64,000 bases of DNA, taken from NCBI RefSeq assembly GCF_029109325.1, contig NZ_JAQKQJ010000018.1, forward strand, positions 372,001-436,000, given 5' to 3'. Below are positions 49,453 through 60,100 of the stretch, piece after piece. The notes beneath the pieces were generated by a model, which was given only the letters and a program-made list of their open reading frames with translations, had not been told where the DNA came from and searched no databases. The DNA is from Nodosilinea sp. PGN35. GTDB lineage: Bacteria > Cyanobacteriota > Cyanobacteriia > Phormidesmidales > Phormidesmidaceae. Position numbers and translations under genes: made by a program. The stretch's first letter is position 1; every line of letters starts with the position of its first letter.

Positions 49453-51601
49453 CTCAAGAGAAAAGCGCCGGGCAGCGACGGGTTTTAACCTTTAGCGCCC
49501 CAAACAGCCCTGGTACAGCAAGACGAGCGGGTGTTGGAGGCCCATCATCAGGCGGTAGCGAAAGCTTTGGAAGTTTTGGAAGAGCGCTATGCCCAGACCC
49601 GGATTTCAACCGAGGCCAGGCGGACGAAAGTGACGACAGGGAATATCGCCGCAGCGGTGTTTACCCATTCCACCAGTTGGGAGGCGGAGCCACAACTGCA
49701 CAGCCATTGTGTGGTGATGAATGCGACGCAGTTGGCCGATGGGCGGTGGTTTGGTTTGAGCAATGAGGCAGCGATCGCAAACCAAAAGCTCCTGGGCCAG
49801 ATTTACCAGAATGAACTGGCGGTCGCGCTGAAGCAGCAGGGCTATCAGATTGAGCCCAAGGCCCACGGGCAGTTTGAACTGGCCGGGTATTCGCTTGGAT
49901 TACTCAAGGCGTTCTCTACCCGCAGGCAGCAGATTTTGAAGCTGATCGAGGAATGGGAGGCAACAGGGTCTGAGAATAATCGGGCGATGCGAGAGACGGC
50001 GACATTGGTATTGCGGAAGCGGAGGCCTAAGAAGGTGGACGAGGGGCTGTTGCAGCGGGGATGGAATGCCCTGATTCAGCTGAAGGGGTTGGAGCTGCCG
50101 GAGTTGCCCAAAGGCATCGCCCCGTTGGCTGAATCATCTTCATCGGCTACCTCAATAATTGACGTCAGGGTTACAGGATGAAGGGGCTTTGGGTGCGGAT
50201 GCTTTTGTGATGCAGAGCTTGCGCCGTAAGGATTTGACTACTGCCCAGGCCAGCTATCTCAAGGCCTACGCACCGGGAGATGTGCTGGTGCCAATTCAGG
50301 ACTATCGGAAGCAGGGGTTGATTCGAGGGGAGCAGTACCGAGTGATTGCAGTGAATCTCGAGGCTCAGCAGGTGGTGCTGGAGACGCCGAGTGGATCAGT
50401 ACTGTCGGTTGATCCAGCAGCTTGCCCGCGCAAGACAATGTACACGACGCAAGCGATTCCGATCGCAGTGGGCGATCGCCTCCGATGGACACGCAATAAC
50501 TCCAAAGCTGGAATCCGTAATGGACAAGGGTTTGTGGTGACAGGGCTTGAGGCCGATGGGATGGCGACCATTCGGGATGGAGCAGGGCAAACCACCACCG
50601 TTAACCTCAGCGGCAATCAGTACATCGACTACGCCTGGGTGAGCACCACCTACAACAGCCAGGGCAAGACAGCAGAGCGGGTGCTGGCGCTGCTGGGCGA
50701 AACAACGAATCGAGAAGCCTTTTATGTAGCGATTTCTAGGGCCAAGCAGGCAGTGACGTTGTACACCACCAGCCAGGCCGATCTAGTGCGACTGGCCCAG
50801 GTGTCACGGGCCAAGGAGAACGTGAGTGACTACGTGCCCTTAACTCAACAGGTGATGACCTATGGACAGTATGAACAACGGGAAGAACGGCAACCAGAAC
50901 TCATCCCCGGCTTTGACCCCAGAGCCGTGGGAGAGCGCATTGGCCAGCGTGTTGCAGAGCAGCTTAGAGCCGCTGCGAGCCGAGATTTGCGTGAATACGC
51001 AACGGGTACTTCACCTGGAAGATCACGTCCAGACCTTGGGGGAGGATTTGGCCATGTGGCCGCAGTACTGGAGCCAGAGCTTGGGGCTCTTGGTCGCGCA
51101 ATTGCAGCGTATCGTCAGCGACGAGACCTCCTCCGATGCGCAGGTGACCTTGCAGGAGCAGTTGTGGCTGTTGATTGCGGCCTTGAGCAGTTGGAACGGG
51201 CAGCTCAAGACCGAGTTGGCCTTGCAGCAGCAGTTGATCGCCTCGCTACAGCGGTTGGAAGGACGGTTGGACGAGAGCAGCCAAGAGTAGACGATCCTGA
51301 AGCGAAGGCGATAAACACGAGGGAGCAGCTTTTGGCGCTTTGGGAGAAATACTCAGCAGGTTTGCCGTCAACGAGTTTGGATCTGCGGGTGGCCCAGCGG
51401 GCATTGCGGGATGGGTGCTCGGCTAAGGAGGTGACGCTGATGCTGGTAGCCGGGAGTGAGACGGTGAGGCTGATCTATGACAAGCAAGGTAGGAAAGAGG
51501 CGATCGCCTTTGCCCAGCACGTAGTTACCATTGCTAACCCACACCGCACCTCATCTACAGCTACGAAGCACAACAGCCGTGGACTAGAGTTAGGCGATTG
51601 A
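49445..51601 (+). pseudogene. MobF-type conjugative relaxase, decayed
   Basis: Pieces of a TrwC/TraI-type relaxase in several frames. The N-terminal HUH part is marked by T-F-S-A-P near 49495, A-L-V-Q-Q-D-E-R and the metal site Q-L-H-S-H-C-V-V-M-N-A (49687-49720). The central helicase with its Walker A is absent; the frame resumes near 50159 with A-L-G-A-D-A-F-V-M and a UvrD/RecD-like C-terminal core (Y-A-W-V-S-T-T-Y-N-S-Q-G-K-T; A-F-Y-V-A-I-S-R-A-K). At least two frameshifts and one large deletion mean conjugation cannot be driven by this gene. It marks a former plasmid or ICE. Confidence 0.85.
50862..51290 (+). CDS. Overlapping 142-aa ORF inside the relaxase 3' region
   Basis: In a different frame from the relaxase tail, starting M-D-S-M-N-N-G-K-N, this reads as a leucine/glutamine-rich helical protein (L-E-D-H-V-Q-T-L-G-E-D-L; S-L-G-L-L-V-A-Q-L-Q-R-I; A-L-Q-Q-Q-L-I-A-S-L) with normal composition and a clean end. 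The relaxase frame here is Gly/Ala/Arg-rich, as shadows often are. Either this is a nested mobilisation accessory gene, or one of the two frames is coincidental. Confidence 0.4.
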   Translation: MDSMNNGKNGNQNSSPALTPEPWESALASVLQSSLEPLRAEICVNTQRVLHLEDHVQTLGEDLAMWPQYWSQSLGLLVAQLQRIVSDETSSDAQVTLQEQLWLLIAALSSWNGQLKTELALQQQLIASLQRLEGRLDESSQE

Positions 51602-51745
51602 AGCGGCTATGGAGCCTTTTAGTTTTGAATCATTGCCGAGGCGGGTGGAACGATCGCCTTCTGTAACCCCTATGGTGAAGTAGCATAGCAATCAAGCTGC
51701 CTAGCAAGCTTTTCTGAGCTTGCTTGACCTTTTTGGGAAACCGCT

Positions 51746-52657
51746 ATGCCGCATCTCTGGCCGCCGCTGAGTCTGGACGATTGGCAAGACACCTGCACCA
51801 CCCTGCACCTGTGGACGCAGATTGTGGGCAAAATTCGCCTGGTGCAAACGCCATGGATTAACCACTCGTGGCATGTGTCGCTGTACCTGACGGCGCGGGG
51901 GCTGACGACGGGCACCATCTCCCACGACGACCAGATTTTTCAGATTGACTTCGACTTTTTTGACCACCAGCTGCACATCGTCACCAGTGGGGGGCAGGAG
52001 CAAAAGGTGGCGCTGCAACCGCGAACCGTGGCGGATTTTTACCGGGCAGTGATGGCGGCGCTGGAGGAGTTGGGGGTTGCCGTGCGCATCCACACCACGC
52101 CGAATGAAATTCCAGATGCGATCCCCTTCGAGCAGGATGACACCCACGGGGCCTACGATGCCGAGGTCGCCCAGCGGTTTTGGCGGGTGCTGTTGCAGTC
52201 TGATCGGGTATTTCGCGAGTTTCGCTCCCACTTTTGTGGCAAGGTTAGCCCGGTGCATTTTTTCTGGGGCAGTTTTGATCTGGCGGTGACGCGGTTTTCG
52301 GGGCGGTCTGCGCCGCCGCATCCGGGGGGTGTGCCCAACCTGCCGGACGATGTGGCCCAGGAGGCATACTGCCAGGAGGTCAGCAGTGCTGGGTTTTGGC
52401 CGGGTACTGGCCTGGGCTACCCGGCGTTTTATGCCTACGCCTACCCAGCACCGGAGGGGTTCAAAGACGCCACTGTGCAGCTGGAGGCGGCGTTTTTCCA
52501 TGAAGGCTTGGGGGAGTTTGTTTTGCCTTACGAGGCGGTGCGCAAGGCGGCTGACCCTGACCAGGCGCTGCTGAGGTTTCTGAATAGCACCTATGAGGCC
52601 GCTGCGGAACTGGCGGGATGGGGTGTCGCTGGGCTAAAGCAGACCTGGTTTAAGTGA
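51746..52657 (+). CDS. DUF5996 family protein
   Basis: A 303-aa protein matching the DUF5996 pattern: W-P-P-L-S-L-D-D-W-Q-D-T, L-H-L-W-T-Q-I-V-G-K, N-H-S-W-H-V, V-H-F-F-W-G-S-F-D-L and P-G-F/A-F-Y-A-Y segments. Family function is unknown; it is a common stand-alone gene. Complete, with no frame breaks. Confidence 0.85.
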   Translation: MPHLWPPLSLDDWQDTCTTLHLWTQIVGKIRLVQTPWINHSWHVSLYLTARGLTTGTISHDDQIFQIDFDFFDHQLHIVTSGGQEQKVALQPRTVADFYRAVMAALEELGVAVRIHTTPNEIPDAIPFEQDDTHGAYDAEVAQRFWRVLLQSDRVFREFRSHFCGKVSPVHFFWGSFDLAVTRFSGRSAPPHPGGVPNLPDDVAQEAYCQEVSSAGFWPGTGLGYPAFYAYAYPAPEGFKDATVQLEAAFFHEGLGEFVLPYEAVRKAADPDQALLRFLNSTYEAAAELAGWGVAGLKQTWFK

Positions 52658-52862
52658 AGGGTGGCTCGTAGGTAGCGATCTGTGATGTTGGGCTAAGGCG
52701 AAGATGATCTGTTCGATCGTGCCCGAAGCAGGAAGGTTGATTATACTGAATCATCCACCTAATCGCCCTATAAGAGTATTAGGTTGCCGAATTTTCACTT
52801 GATTTGCTGCATCGGCTTGTTAGGTTTAATCGATCTAAAGCCAACTCTGCAACTCAAACTAT

Positions 52863-52868
52863 TATAAT
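52863..52868 (+). promoter_or_regulatory. TATAAT box upstream of the NACHT/STAND gene
   Basis: A consensus -10 hexamer in an AT-rich region 67 bases before the ATG at 52936; no clear -35 partner. Confidence 0.4.
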
Positions 52869-52935
52869 TAGATAATGTTCCGGTTCACACCGATCAAACA
52901 AGATCAGTCTGTCCATTGACAAATTTTACGCGTGC

Positions 52936-54597
52936 ATGAGTACAACTTTCTACCTCCCACGCAGCCTTGTAAATAAGGACAAAATTTTTACGGAAACGGA
53001 GTTGCTCACCGCTTCTAATAACATTGTTGTACTGGCGGAACCCGGTGGTGGAAAAACTGATCTTATGAGGAGTCTTGCCCAACAGTTGGGGACTTCTACC
53101 GTGACCGCAAATGTGTTTGCATATATGGGTGCTGATATAGAGAATTGTCCACTCGTGATTGATGCATTTGATGAGTTGGCCAAGGTCGATCAAACGGGTA
53201 TTAACAGACTTCTCGCTAATGCTAGAAAGGCAAACCCAACACATGTCATTATTTCTAGTCGATCTAGTGAGTGGAATAACTCTGATACATACGCTTTTAA
53301 CAACTTTTTCGAACACCCGCCTCTGGTAGTTAGGTTGTGCGAGTTTAATGAATCGGAACAGAGGGCGATCTTTGACCATCATGTACCAGGAGAGGATTTT
53401 GCTGCGTTTCAGGCCGAAGTTGCTCGATTCGATTTAGAAACGATTCTCCCAAACCCTCAGTTTCTGAAGTTGTTTGCTGATGCTTATATCGAAAGCGAAA
53501 GACACTTTACCGACAAACGATCGATTTTTGCACAAGCGGTTGAACGTCTGGCTAAGGAAGTAAACCCCAATGTGGCGAGAAGCAATCTGGCGCTTTCGAC
53601 CGCTCAAAAAGTTAACCTAACATCGGAAGTTTTCACCAAGATTTTGTTGTCCGGTGCAGAAGGCGTCTGCACAAGTGCAGCCACTGAAAATCGGATGTAT
53701 CCATTGCTTGAGACACTATTTGATGGTGACACTACAGCTAATACAATCCTAGCAACTCGTCTTTTCAAGCCGGGCGATAGTGTGGAGCAGCATCGCCCGG
53801 TTCACAGGATTGTCGCTGAATACTGTGCAGCGGACTATCTCACCAAACGGATAGCAGATCCAGCAGACCCTCTAACGCTGTCTAAGTGCCTGCCTATTAT
53901 TGCTCCAAATTCCACAGTGCGGGACGAACTACGGGGTCTATTGGGCTGGATGGCAGCGTTAGGCAACAAACCTATTGAGGAACCTGTAATTGAACTTGAT
54001 CCTTATGCAGTGCTAGCGAACGGCGATCCCTCCCAGCTTGAGCCTTCGTCAAAGCGCTTGCTTGTGAACCGGCTGAAAGAAATTGAGACACAAGATCCCT
54101 ACTTTCGAAGAGGGGATTTCTGGCGGCGGTTCAGCGTTGCAGGATTCTTCACCCAAGATGTTGTGGAAGAGATTAAACCTCTTCTCACAGTTGGAAGCGA
54201 CGGGCACTTGCGTGATCTGATCCTTGAGCTTTTGGCGGGCTCACCAGCAATCGAGCCGTTGAGAGATGAATTGCGCAAACTCGCGCTAGCACCAACTGAA
54301 AGCGAAAACACTCGTTTGTTGGCGCATAGGTATTTGCTCGACATCGACGGTGATTATCATCGTTCTGATTTGGATGTTCTTATTTCTGAGGCGAGTAATA
54401 CTTCTCTCAGTATTGTATCCGAGACTATCGTAGCTCTCGGCCCGGAGACATTCGAGCAAGCTTATCTTGCAGAATTTCTTCGTATTTGTTCAAAGCTTTG
54501 TGAGCGACGTGATGACTCATTAGGTCATCACTACTCCCTAAAACAGTTTATTAACAGTGTAGACCTTCAAATATTGAATGGCTTTTGGATGAATTGA
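52936..54597 (+). CDS. NACHT/STAND-like NTPase
   Basis: A 553-aa NTPase with almost no N-terminal domain: Walker A E-P-G-G-G-K-T at residues 35-41, Walker B L-V-I-D-A-F-D-E-L at 73-81 and an I-I-S-S-R-S sensor at 105-110 are the NACHT-type pattern. A winged-helix-like region follows (about residues 270-300, H-R-P-V-H-R-I-V-A-E-Y), then helical repeats. The AT-rich codon use differs from the DUF5996 gene before it. Such NTPases in bacteria are often intruder sensors with nuclease effectors. The next ORF overlaps its end and carries a nuclease-like domain, so the two likely form one system or one broken gene. Confidence 0.8.
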   Translation: MSTTFYLPRSLVNKDKIFTETELLTASNNIVVLAEPGGGKTDLMRSLAQQLGTSTVTANVFAYMGADIENCPLVIDAFDELAKVDQTGINRLLANARKANPTHVIISSRSSEWNNSDTYAFNNFFEHPPLVVRLCEFNESEQRAIFDHHVPGEDFAAFQAEVARFDLETILPNPQFLKLFADAYIESERHFTDKRSIFAQAVERLAKEVNPNVARSNLALSTAQKVNLTSEVFTKILLSGAEGVCTSAATENRMYPLLETLFDGDTTANTILATRLFKPGDSVEQHRPVHRIVAEYCAADYLTKRIADPADPLTLSKCLPIIAPNSTVRDELRGLLGWMAALGNKPIEEPVIELDPYAVLANGDPSQLEPSSKRLLVNRLKEIETQDPYFRRGDFWRRFSVAGFFTQDVVEEIKPLLTVGSDGHLRDLILELLAGSPAIEPLRDELRKLALAPTESENTRLLAHRYLLDIDGDYHRSDLDVLISEASNTSLSIVSETIVALGPETFEQAYLAEFLRICSKLCERRDDSLGHHYSLKQFINSVDLQILNGFWMN

Positions 54598-56954
54598 TCA
54601 AAGACCTAGCATGCACATGCGGGATGAAGCCTTATGAATGCGACTGCCGAAATGGCATAAGCAAAATTGTTGGAGCAATGTTGGATCGTTACTTCGAATT
54701 GGCAGCGCCTCCCTTTGACCCACTACGGGTTTGGCAATGGGTCGGGAAGCTGAACTTCCACGAGCAAAAAGGTACAGACCAAAGCAAAGCAGTTCAGGTG
54801 CTTCAAAAAGATAATGAACTGCGCCAATGCATTATTGCTCATGTGTTTGGAAAGCTGACTGACCGTGACGAGATTTTCGAGACACAGGATAAATTCGATG
54901 GGAACTCTCATTCTCATAATGGCTTTCGTTTTCGAGAAGATGACTACAAGTTTATAGTCGATTTAGCGTTTGAAACCGAGAACCCAAATTTGTGGGTGAG
55001 TTTCATCGCTAGGCATCAGTACCATCAAAATCAGGCGGCGCGAGGACAGAACGACTTGCGCCGTCATATGCGTGAACAAGCACTGGAAAAACCCTCACTC
55101 ATGCGAGAGTGGGCCAAGAATAACAGAGCCGTAGCGCAACGGTTTAAACGGGATAGCTATAGGTGGCGTGTTAGGTATACCCGAAAGATAAAGCGTCGCC
55201 GCAGGAAACAAAATGAAATACGGGCAGCGAACATCAAGTATGTTCAAAATAACCGAGAGCTTGTCGAAGGTGGCCGCCACTGGGCTTGTCTGGTTCGCTT
55301 CGCAGAACTTTTACTTACGGCCCCAGACAAAATTGAGTACGAATTGGGCGATGAAGCACTCGTTCGGAATGCGCTTAGAAATTGCCTTAGTTTTATAGCT
55401 CCGCATGTTCCCGACCTGCCTAAACTCGCGGAACTGCAGTGTGCCTCGCAGTATCATCACTCAGAGCCTATACTTTATGCGGCTTGCTTGGAGATTATGC
55501 GTGTTAAAGGCAATCTAGAGGAAGTTGACCTCCGCCTCCTCAGAGCATTGCGTACCAACATTCACAAGAGCTATAGAGCAGTCTCCAGTACAGAGCGTAA
55601 TGCGCTATTCCGGGAAATTGACCGCCTAATCTTTTCTGATAGCAATAGTGCCGAGAAATTTCTTCGGCAGTACGTTGAGCCACAACTTGCACAGTCGGGA
55701 TGTACTCATCCTGAAGTTGAGTTATTGCGTAACGATGATACTTTCGGTCACTTGCGTGCCACGCTATCAATTGAATGGCTTAAGCACTTTCGTAAATTGG
55801 AGCTTGGGCCACTAAATACGCTTTTCGAGATTGCTGCTCAGTATGGCAACCGGGATGACTTGAAAGAAATCATTGCTGAGCGTTGCGAAAAGTTTATGTC
55901 CGACTGGCCCAACCTGACTGAAAATGAAGATATCGAGCGAAAACGCAAGTTCTGGTTGATCCGCGTATGGCATTTCCTCGACAATACACCTAAAGCATGC
56001 TGGGACTGGCTCAAAGCAGATAAAGATACTGTGCTCGTACTCTATGAGCGGTCTAGGCGAATGAGCCCTGGTACTTCTTCCTACTGGCCTAAGCTGACAT
56101 CAAGCAAGATAGAAGCCATTCTGGATGCCTTTATTGATAAATGGCCAAAGGTAGACCTACCGAGCCACTGGGGGACGGGAAGCACCAAAGAAGAGAACGC
56201 ATACCGCTTCTTAACCGAAGTAATTTGGTCAATTAGTTCAGATGATCCTGATGACGCTATCCCTGTCCTCAACCGGCTTCTTGCTGATTCGCGCTTCGTT
56301 GACCTACACAATAACCTGAAGAGCATACATGCCAGTCAAGTACGAAATAAAGCACTCAGGGATTTTAGGCCGCCAACACCAGAGGAAATAGTAAATCTCC
56401 TGGATCGCAATGTAGTGGTGACTGTGGAAGGCTTGCGGCAACTTGTTATCGAAGAACTTCAATACTTCCAGAGAGCTATTGATGGTGGAGAGTTCAACTC
56501 CGCAAATCGTTTTTATGAGAAAGGTGATCGATTAGGCGAAGTGCGCTCTACGGAAATTATTGCTGAGCGTCTCAGTTGGAGGCTTGAGCCGCAAGGCATT
56601 TCTGTCGTGAAGGAGCATGAGCTAAAAGACGCAAACCGGAGCGATTTCACAGTCACCAAAATGATTGGCGGTAAAAGACGATTGCTTGTTACAGAGGTCA
56701 AAGGACAGTGGCATAACGAACTATACACAGCCGCTGCCGCCCAACTGCACGAACGCTACTCAATACATCCAGATGCAGAGCAACAGGGCATTTTCCTTGC
56801 AATCTGGTTTGGCGAAGATGAGAAGGTTGCTGGACGTAAAGTACACGGTATCGGGAGTGCTCAGGAACTTGGAATAAGCATTGAAGCAAGCCTACCGCAA
56901 TCGCTCAGAGGGCTTATTGATGTGTTTGTTTTGGATGTATCCAAACCCAAGTAG
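54585..56954 (+). CDS. Helical-repeat protein with C-terminal PD-(D/E)XK-like nuclease
   Basis: A 789-aa protein in the -1 frame relative to the NTPase, overlapping its last 13 bases. The start is uncertain: TTG at 54585, or ATG at 54624, just before a Cys cluster (C-T-C-G then C-D-C). The bulk is all-helical with a very basic stretch R-K-I-K-R-R-R-R-K near residue 205. The last 110 aa contain N-R-S-D-F-T-V, then L-L-V-T-E-V-K-G-Q-W near residue 703, a D...E-x-K nuclease signature, and an H-E-R-Y helix. Together with the NTPase it totals about 1,340 aa, a size typical of single Avs-like proteins. Confidence 0.7.
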   Translation: MDELIKDLACTCGMKPYECDCRNGISKIVGAMLDRYFELAAPPFDPLRVWQWVGKLNFHEQKGTDQSKAVQVLQKDNELRQCIIAHVFGKLTDRDEIFETQDKFDGNSHSHNGFRFREDDYKFIVDLAFETENPNLWVSFIARHQYHQNQAARGQNDLRRHMREQALEKPSLMREWAKNNRAVAQRFKRDSYRWRVRYTRKIKRRRRKQNEIRAANIKYVQNNRELVEGGRHWACLVRFAELLLTAPDKIEYELGDEALVRNALRNCLSFIAPHVPDLPKLAELQCASQYHHSEPILYAACLEIMRVKGNLEEVDLRLLRALRTNIHKSYRAVSSTERNALFREIDRLIFSDSNSAEKFLRQYVEPQLAQSGCTHPEVELLRNDDTFGHLRATLSIEWLKHFRKLELGPLNTLFEIAAQYGNRDDLKEIIAERCEKFMSDWPNLTENEDIERKRKFWLIRVWHFLDNTPKACWDWLKADKDTVLVLYERSRRMSPGTSSYWPKLTSSKIEAILDAFIDKWPKVDLPSHWGTGSTKEENAYRFLTEVIWSISSDDPDDAIPVLNRLLADSRFVDLHNNLKSIHASQVRNKALRDFRPPTPEEIVNLLDRNVVVTVEGLRQLVIEELQYFQRAIDGGEFNSANRFYEKGDRLGEVRSTEIIAERLSWRLEPQGISVVKEHELKDANRSDFTVTKMIGGKRRLLVTEVKGQWHNELYTAAAAQLHERYSIHPDAEQQGIFLAIWFGEDEKVAGRKVHGIGSAQELGISIEASLPQSLRGLIDVFVLDVSKPK

Positions 56955-57163
56955 GAGTTTTTGTCATCTCTCCCTTATGCCCATCAAATGTCCTGTTAGT
57001 ATAGGTTTTTGGGTTTACTTTTCGGATCCCAAAGCATTTCAATAGTCCTTGACTTTTACTCTCACAAGATCAGTTCATTTGTATTGATATCTGATAGCGT
57101 ATTAGCTTGGGAACCCTGGAGCTTGGATAGCTGGGACAGCATCTAGAGAGGGAAACAGCACCG

Positions 57164-60100
57164 ATGGAATCTGGTGAACAACTCAGCCTGCTGCGTCAAA
57201 TCGAAGACGTTCAGGCAAGACCTGATCTCCAACTGCCTGCCCACGATCGCTTCCCTCACAACCATAATCGCCACACTGTCAAGTCAGTCGTCTTTCCAGA
57301 CCTGCTGAACTCCCAACGCCCCCTCATCATCAGCGGTTACACCTCCCTGAGCATGGTGATCGAGTTTCTGGCCGAATGCCACCAGAAGTTGGCAACCGAC
57401 GATAACGCCTTCGATACCATCCAAATCCTGATCGGCAACGAGCCACATCCTACCCAGCGCACCACCTTTCGCCTCAAAGACAGCAACCTGGTTACCGAAG
57501 TCCAACGCTACTGGCTAGAAGAGCGAGGAATCTCCATTTTCCTCTGTGCCAAAGTGATTGTAGCCATCGAACTCCTCCGCAGCGGCAAGGTAGAAGCCCG
57601 ACTCTCCAATCAATCCCGCCCTCTCCATGCCAAGATTTTCCGGGGAGATGAGGCCATTACCCTCGGGTCAAGCAACTTCAGCCAGTCCGGCTTAGAACTC
57701 CAACACGAGGCCAATAGCCGCTACCAGCGGGAAGCAGAGCCCGAGCGCTATCAAGAAGCCTGCCAGATCGCCGAGAGCTACTGGGAGCTAGGGCGAGACT
57801 ACCAGGCAGAACTCATCGAACTGCTGGAACTGCTGTTGAGCGTCGTCACCTGGCAGGAAGCCCTAGCTAGAGCCTGTGCCGAACTGCTGGAAGGGGATTG
57901 GGCCATCCGGTATACCCAGGGACTGCAATACAGCGATGAAGCCGCCCTCTGGCCCTCTCAATACCAGGGAATTGCCCACGCCCTGTGGGTGATTGAGAAC
58001 GTTGGTAGTGTCCTGGTTGCCGACGCCACCGGTTCTGGCAAAACTAAAACCGGTGCCAATCTAATTCGCAGCGTGATGCAGAAGATGTGGAGTACCGGTC
58101 GCATCAAGACGGAAATTCCCATCCTGCTGTGCCCGCCTAGCGTCGAAGCATCCTGGCAAGAAGAGTCTCGCCGCTGTGGAGAGAATACCCTCACCTGTTC
58201 CCATGGCCTATTGAGCAACACTACTGAAGACAAGCGAGAGGATGTCTTGCGCCTCATCCGCCGCGCCCAGGTTCTTGCTGTTGATGAAGCCCATCGCTTC
58301 TTAAACCTCAAATCCACCCGGACTCGACAGCTGTTCAACAATATTGCAGACCATGTGCTGCTGTTCACGGCTACCCCCATCAATCGCGGCCCCCTAGACT
58401 TAATTGCCATTGTTGATTTGCTAGGGGCCGACAACTTTGATGACGACTTGCTAGATACCCTCAGCCGGATTCGACGGCGGCGAGGGGAAGACATTGCCCA
58501 GGCCGAGCTAGAGAAAATCCAACGGGCCATTCAACGCTTTACGGTGCGGCGAACCAAAACGATGCTGAACCGAATGATTGAGGGCAATCCAGAGGCATTC
58601 AGAAATAAGCATGGGGTTCCCTGTCGCTATCCCAAGCACGTCACGGATGTCTATATCTGCGATCGCAATACCGCCACGGCCAATCAAGACCGCCAACTGG
58701 CCGCCCAAATCCGGGAAACCGCTGCTCAGCTCAAAGGCATCCAGTATGTTCAAAAACCCATAGAAGTACCCGATTTCTATGGCGGAACCCACGAACAATA
58801 TCTGGAAACTCGGCTGAGCAGCGCCGCTGCCCTGGCCATGTATTACGTCATGGCGAGCCTGAGATCCTCCCGAGTCCGTCTGATTGAGTTGATTAGAGGG
58901 ACGGAATTTGCCAAGACCTGGGGCAAGATTTCTACCAGGGTCAAAGCTCAAGAGACTGGCAATGTGATCAGCTGCCTACAGGAGAAAGCCGGTAAACCTG
59001 CCCAGCAAACTCTGGATATTTCAATGCCAGAGTGGCTGACCGATCCAAAGCAGCATGAGCTAGCTAGCCAGGAAGAAATTCGCCTGTATGAGCGCATCGA
59101 AGCGGTGGTCACCAAATGTCGGATGGTCGAGAAGCGGTCAAAGCTAAAAAGCTGACGGACTTATTGAAAAAACACGGCATCGTCATCGCCTTTGACAAAA
59201 GCCTGATTACCCTGGCGGACATCCACGATCGCCTGCGTCAGCACCCAGGTTGTGAGGTGATGATCGCGACGGGCACCAGCAAAACGGAAAGAGACAAGGC
59301 TAACCGGGCCTGCCAACTGGGGTCTCAGCGAAAAGGCGTGATTCTGCTCTGCTCCGATGCCATGTCAGAGGGCATCAACCTGCAACAGGCGTCGGCAGTG
59401 GTCAACCTCGATATGCCCACCGTTGTGCGGGTAGCTGAACAACGGATTGGGCGCATTGACCGCATGGACAGCCCCCATCCTCAAATTGAGGTGTTCTTTC
59501 CAAAGGACAGCGAAGAGTTCATTTTGTCTTCCGACCAGCGGTTTGTGGACCGGATGAGATTTTCCTCGGAGATGCTGGGAGCCAATATTCCTCTGCCGAA
59601 TGAACTGTTAACGGGGGAACTACAGCTATCGGACACCATCACCCGCTTAAACGAGGTGATTGAAGCTGACACTCCGGCAGACCAGCTGCTGGATGTGTTT
59701 ACCCCAGTGCGATCGCTGGTTGAAGGCGAATCAGCCCTGGTGCAGCGAGATGTTTACGACCGAATGCGAACCAGCGATGCGCGGGTAATTGCCTCGGTGC
59801 GGGCACTGGAACGCAAGCGAATTAGCATTGTATCGGCCCGCCGCCCCTGGGTATTTTTCGCAATCGCAGGGACTGAATGGGGTGCCCCTCGCTGGGTCTA
59901 CCTGGATAGCCCCCAGGCCAAACCCGTCACGGATCTGGAGGAGGTCAGCCAGCACCTCCGGAATGTGCTGACCGATGACGTTGATAATTTACCCAAAGAC
60001 AAGCTAGAACAGGCGGCCAGGGTTCTCCAAGACTTCCTGCAACAGCTTCGCCAGACCGAGGTTTTGCTCCTGCCTCGGCGGAAACAACGGGCGCTAGAGG

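Noticed and set aside
54575..54600. Programmed -1 ribosomal frameshift between the NTPase and nuclease ORFs
   Set aside because: The sequence C-TTT-TGG is a poor slippery site and no clear downstream structure is seen, so it is kept only as an open question.
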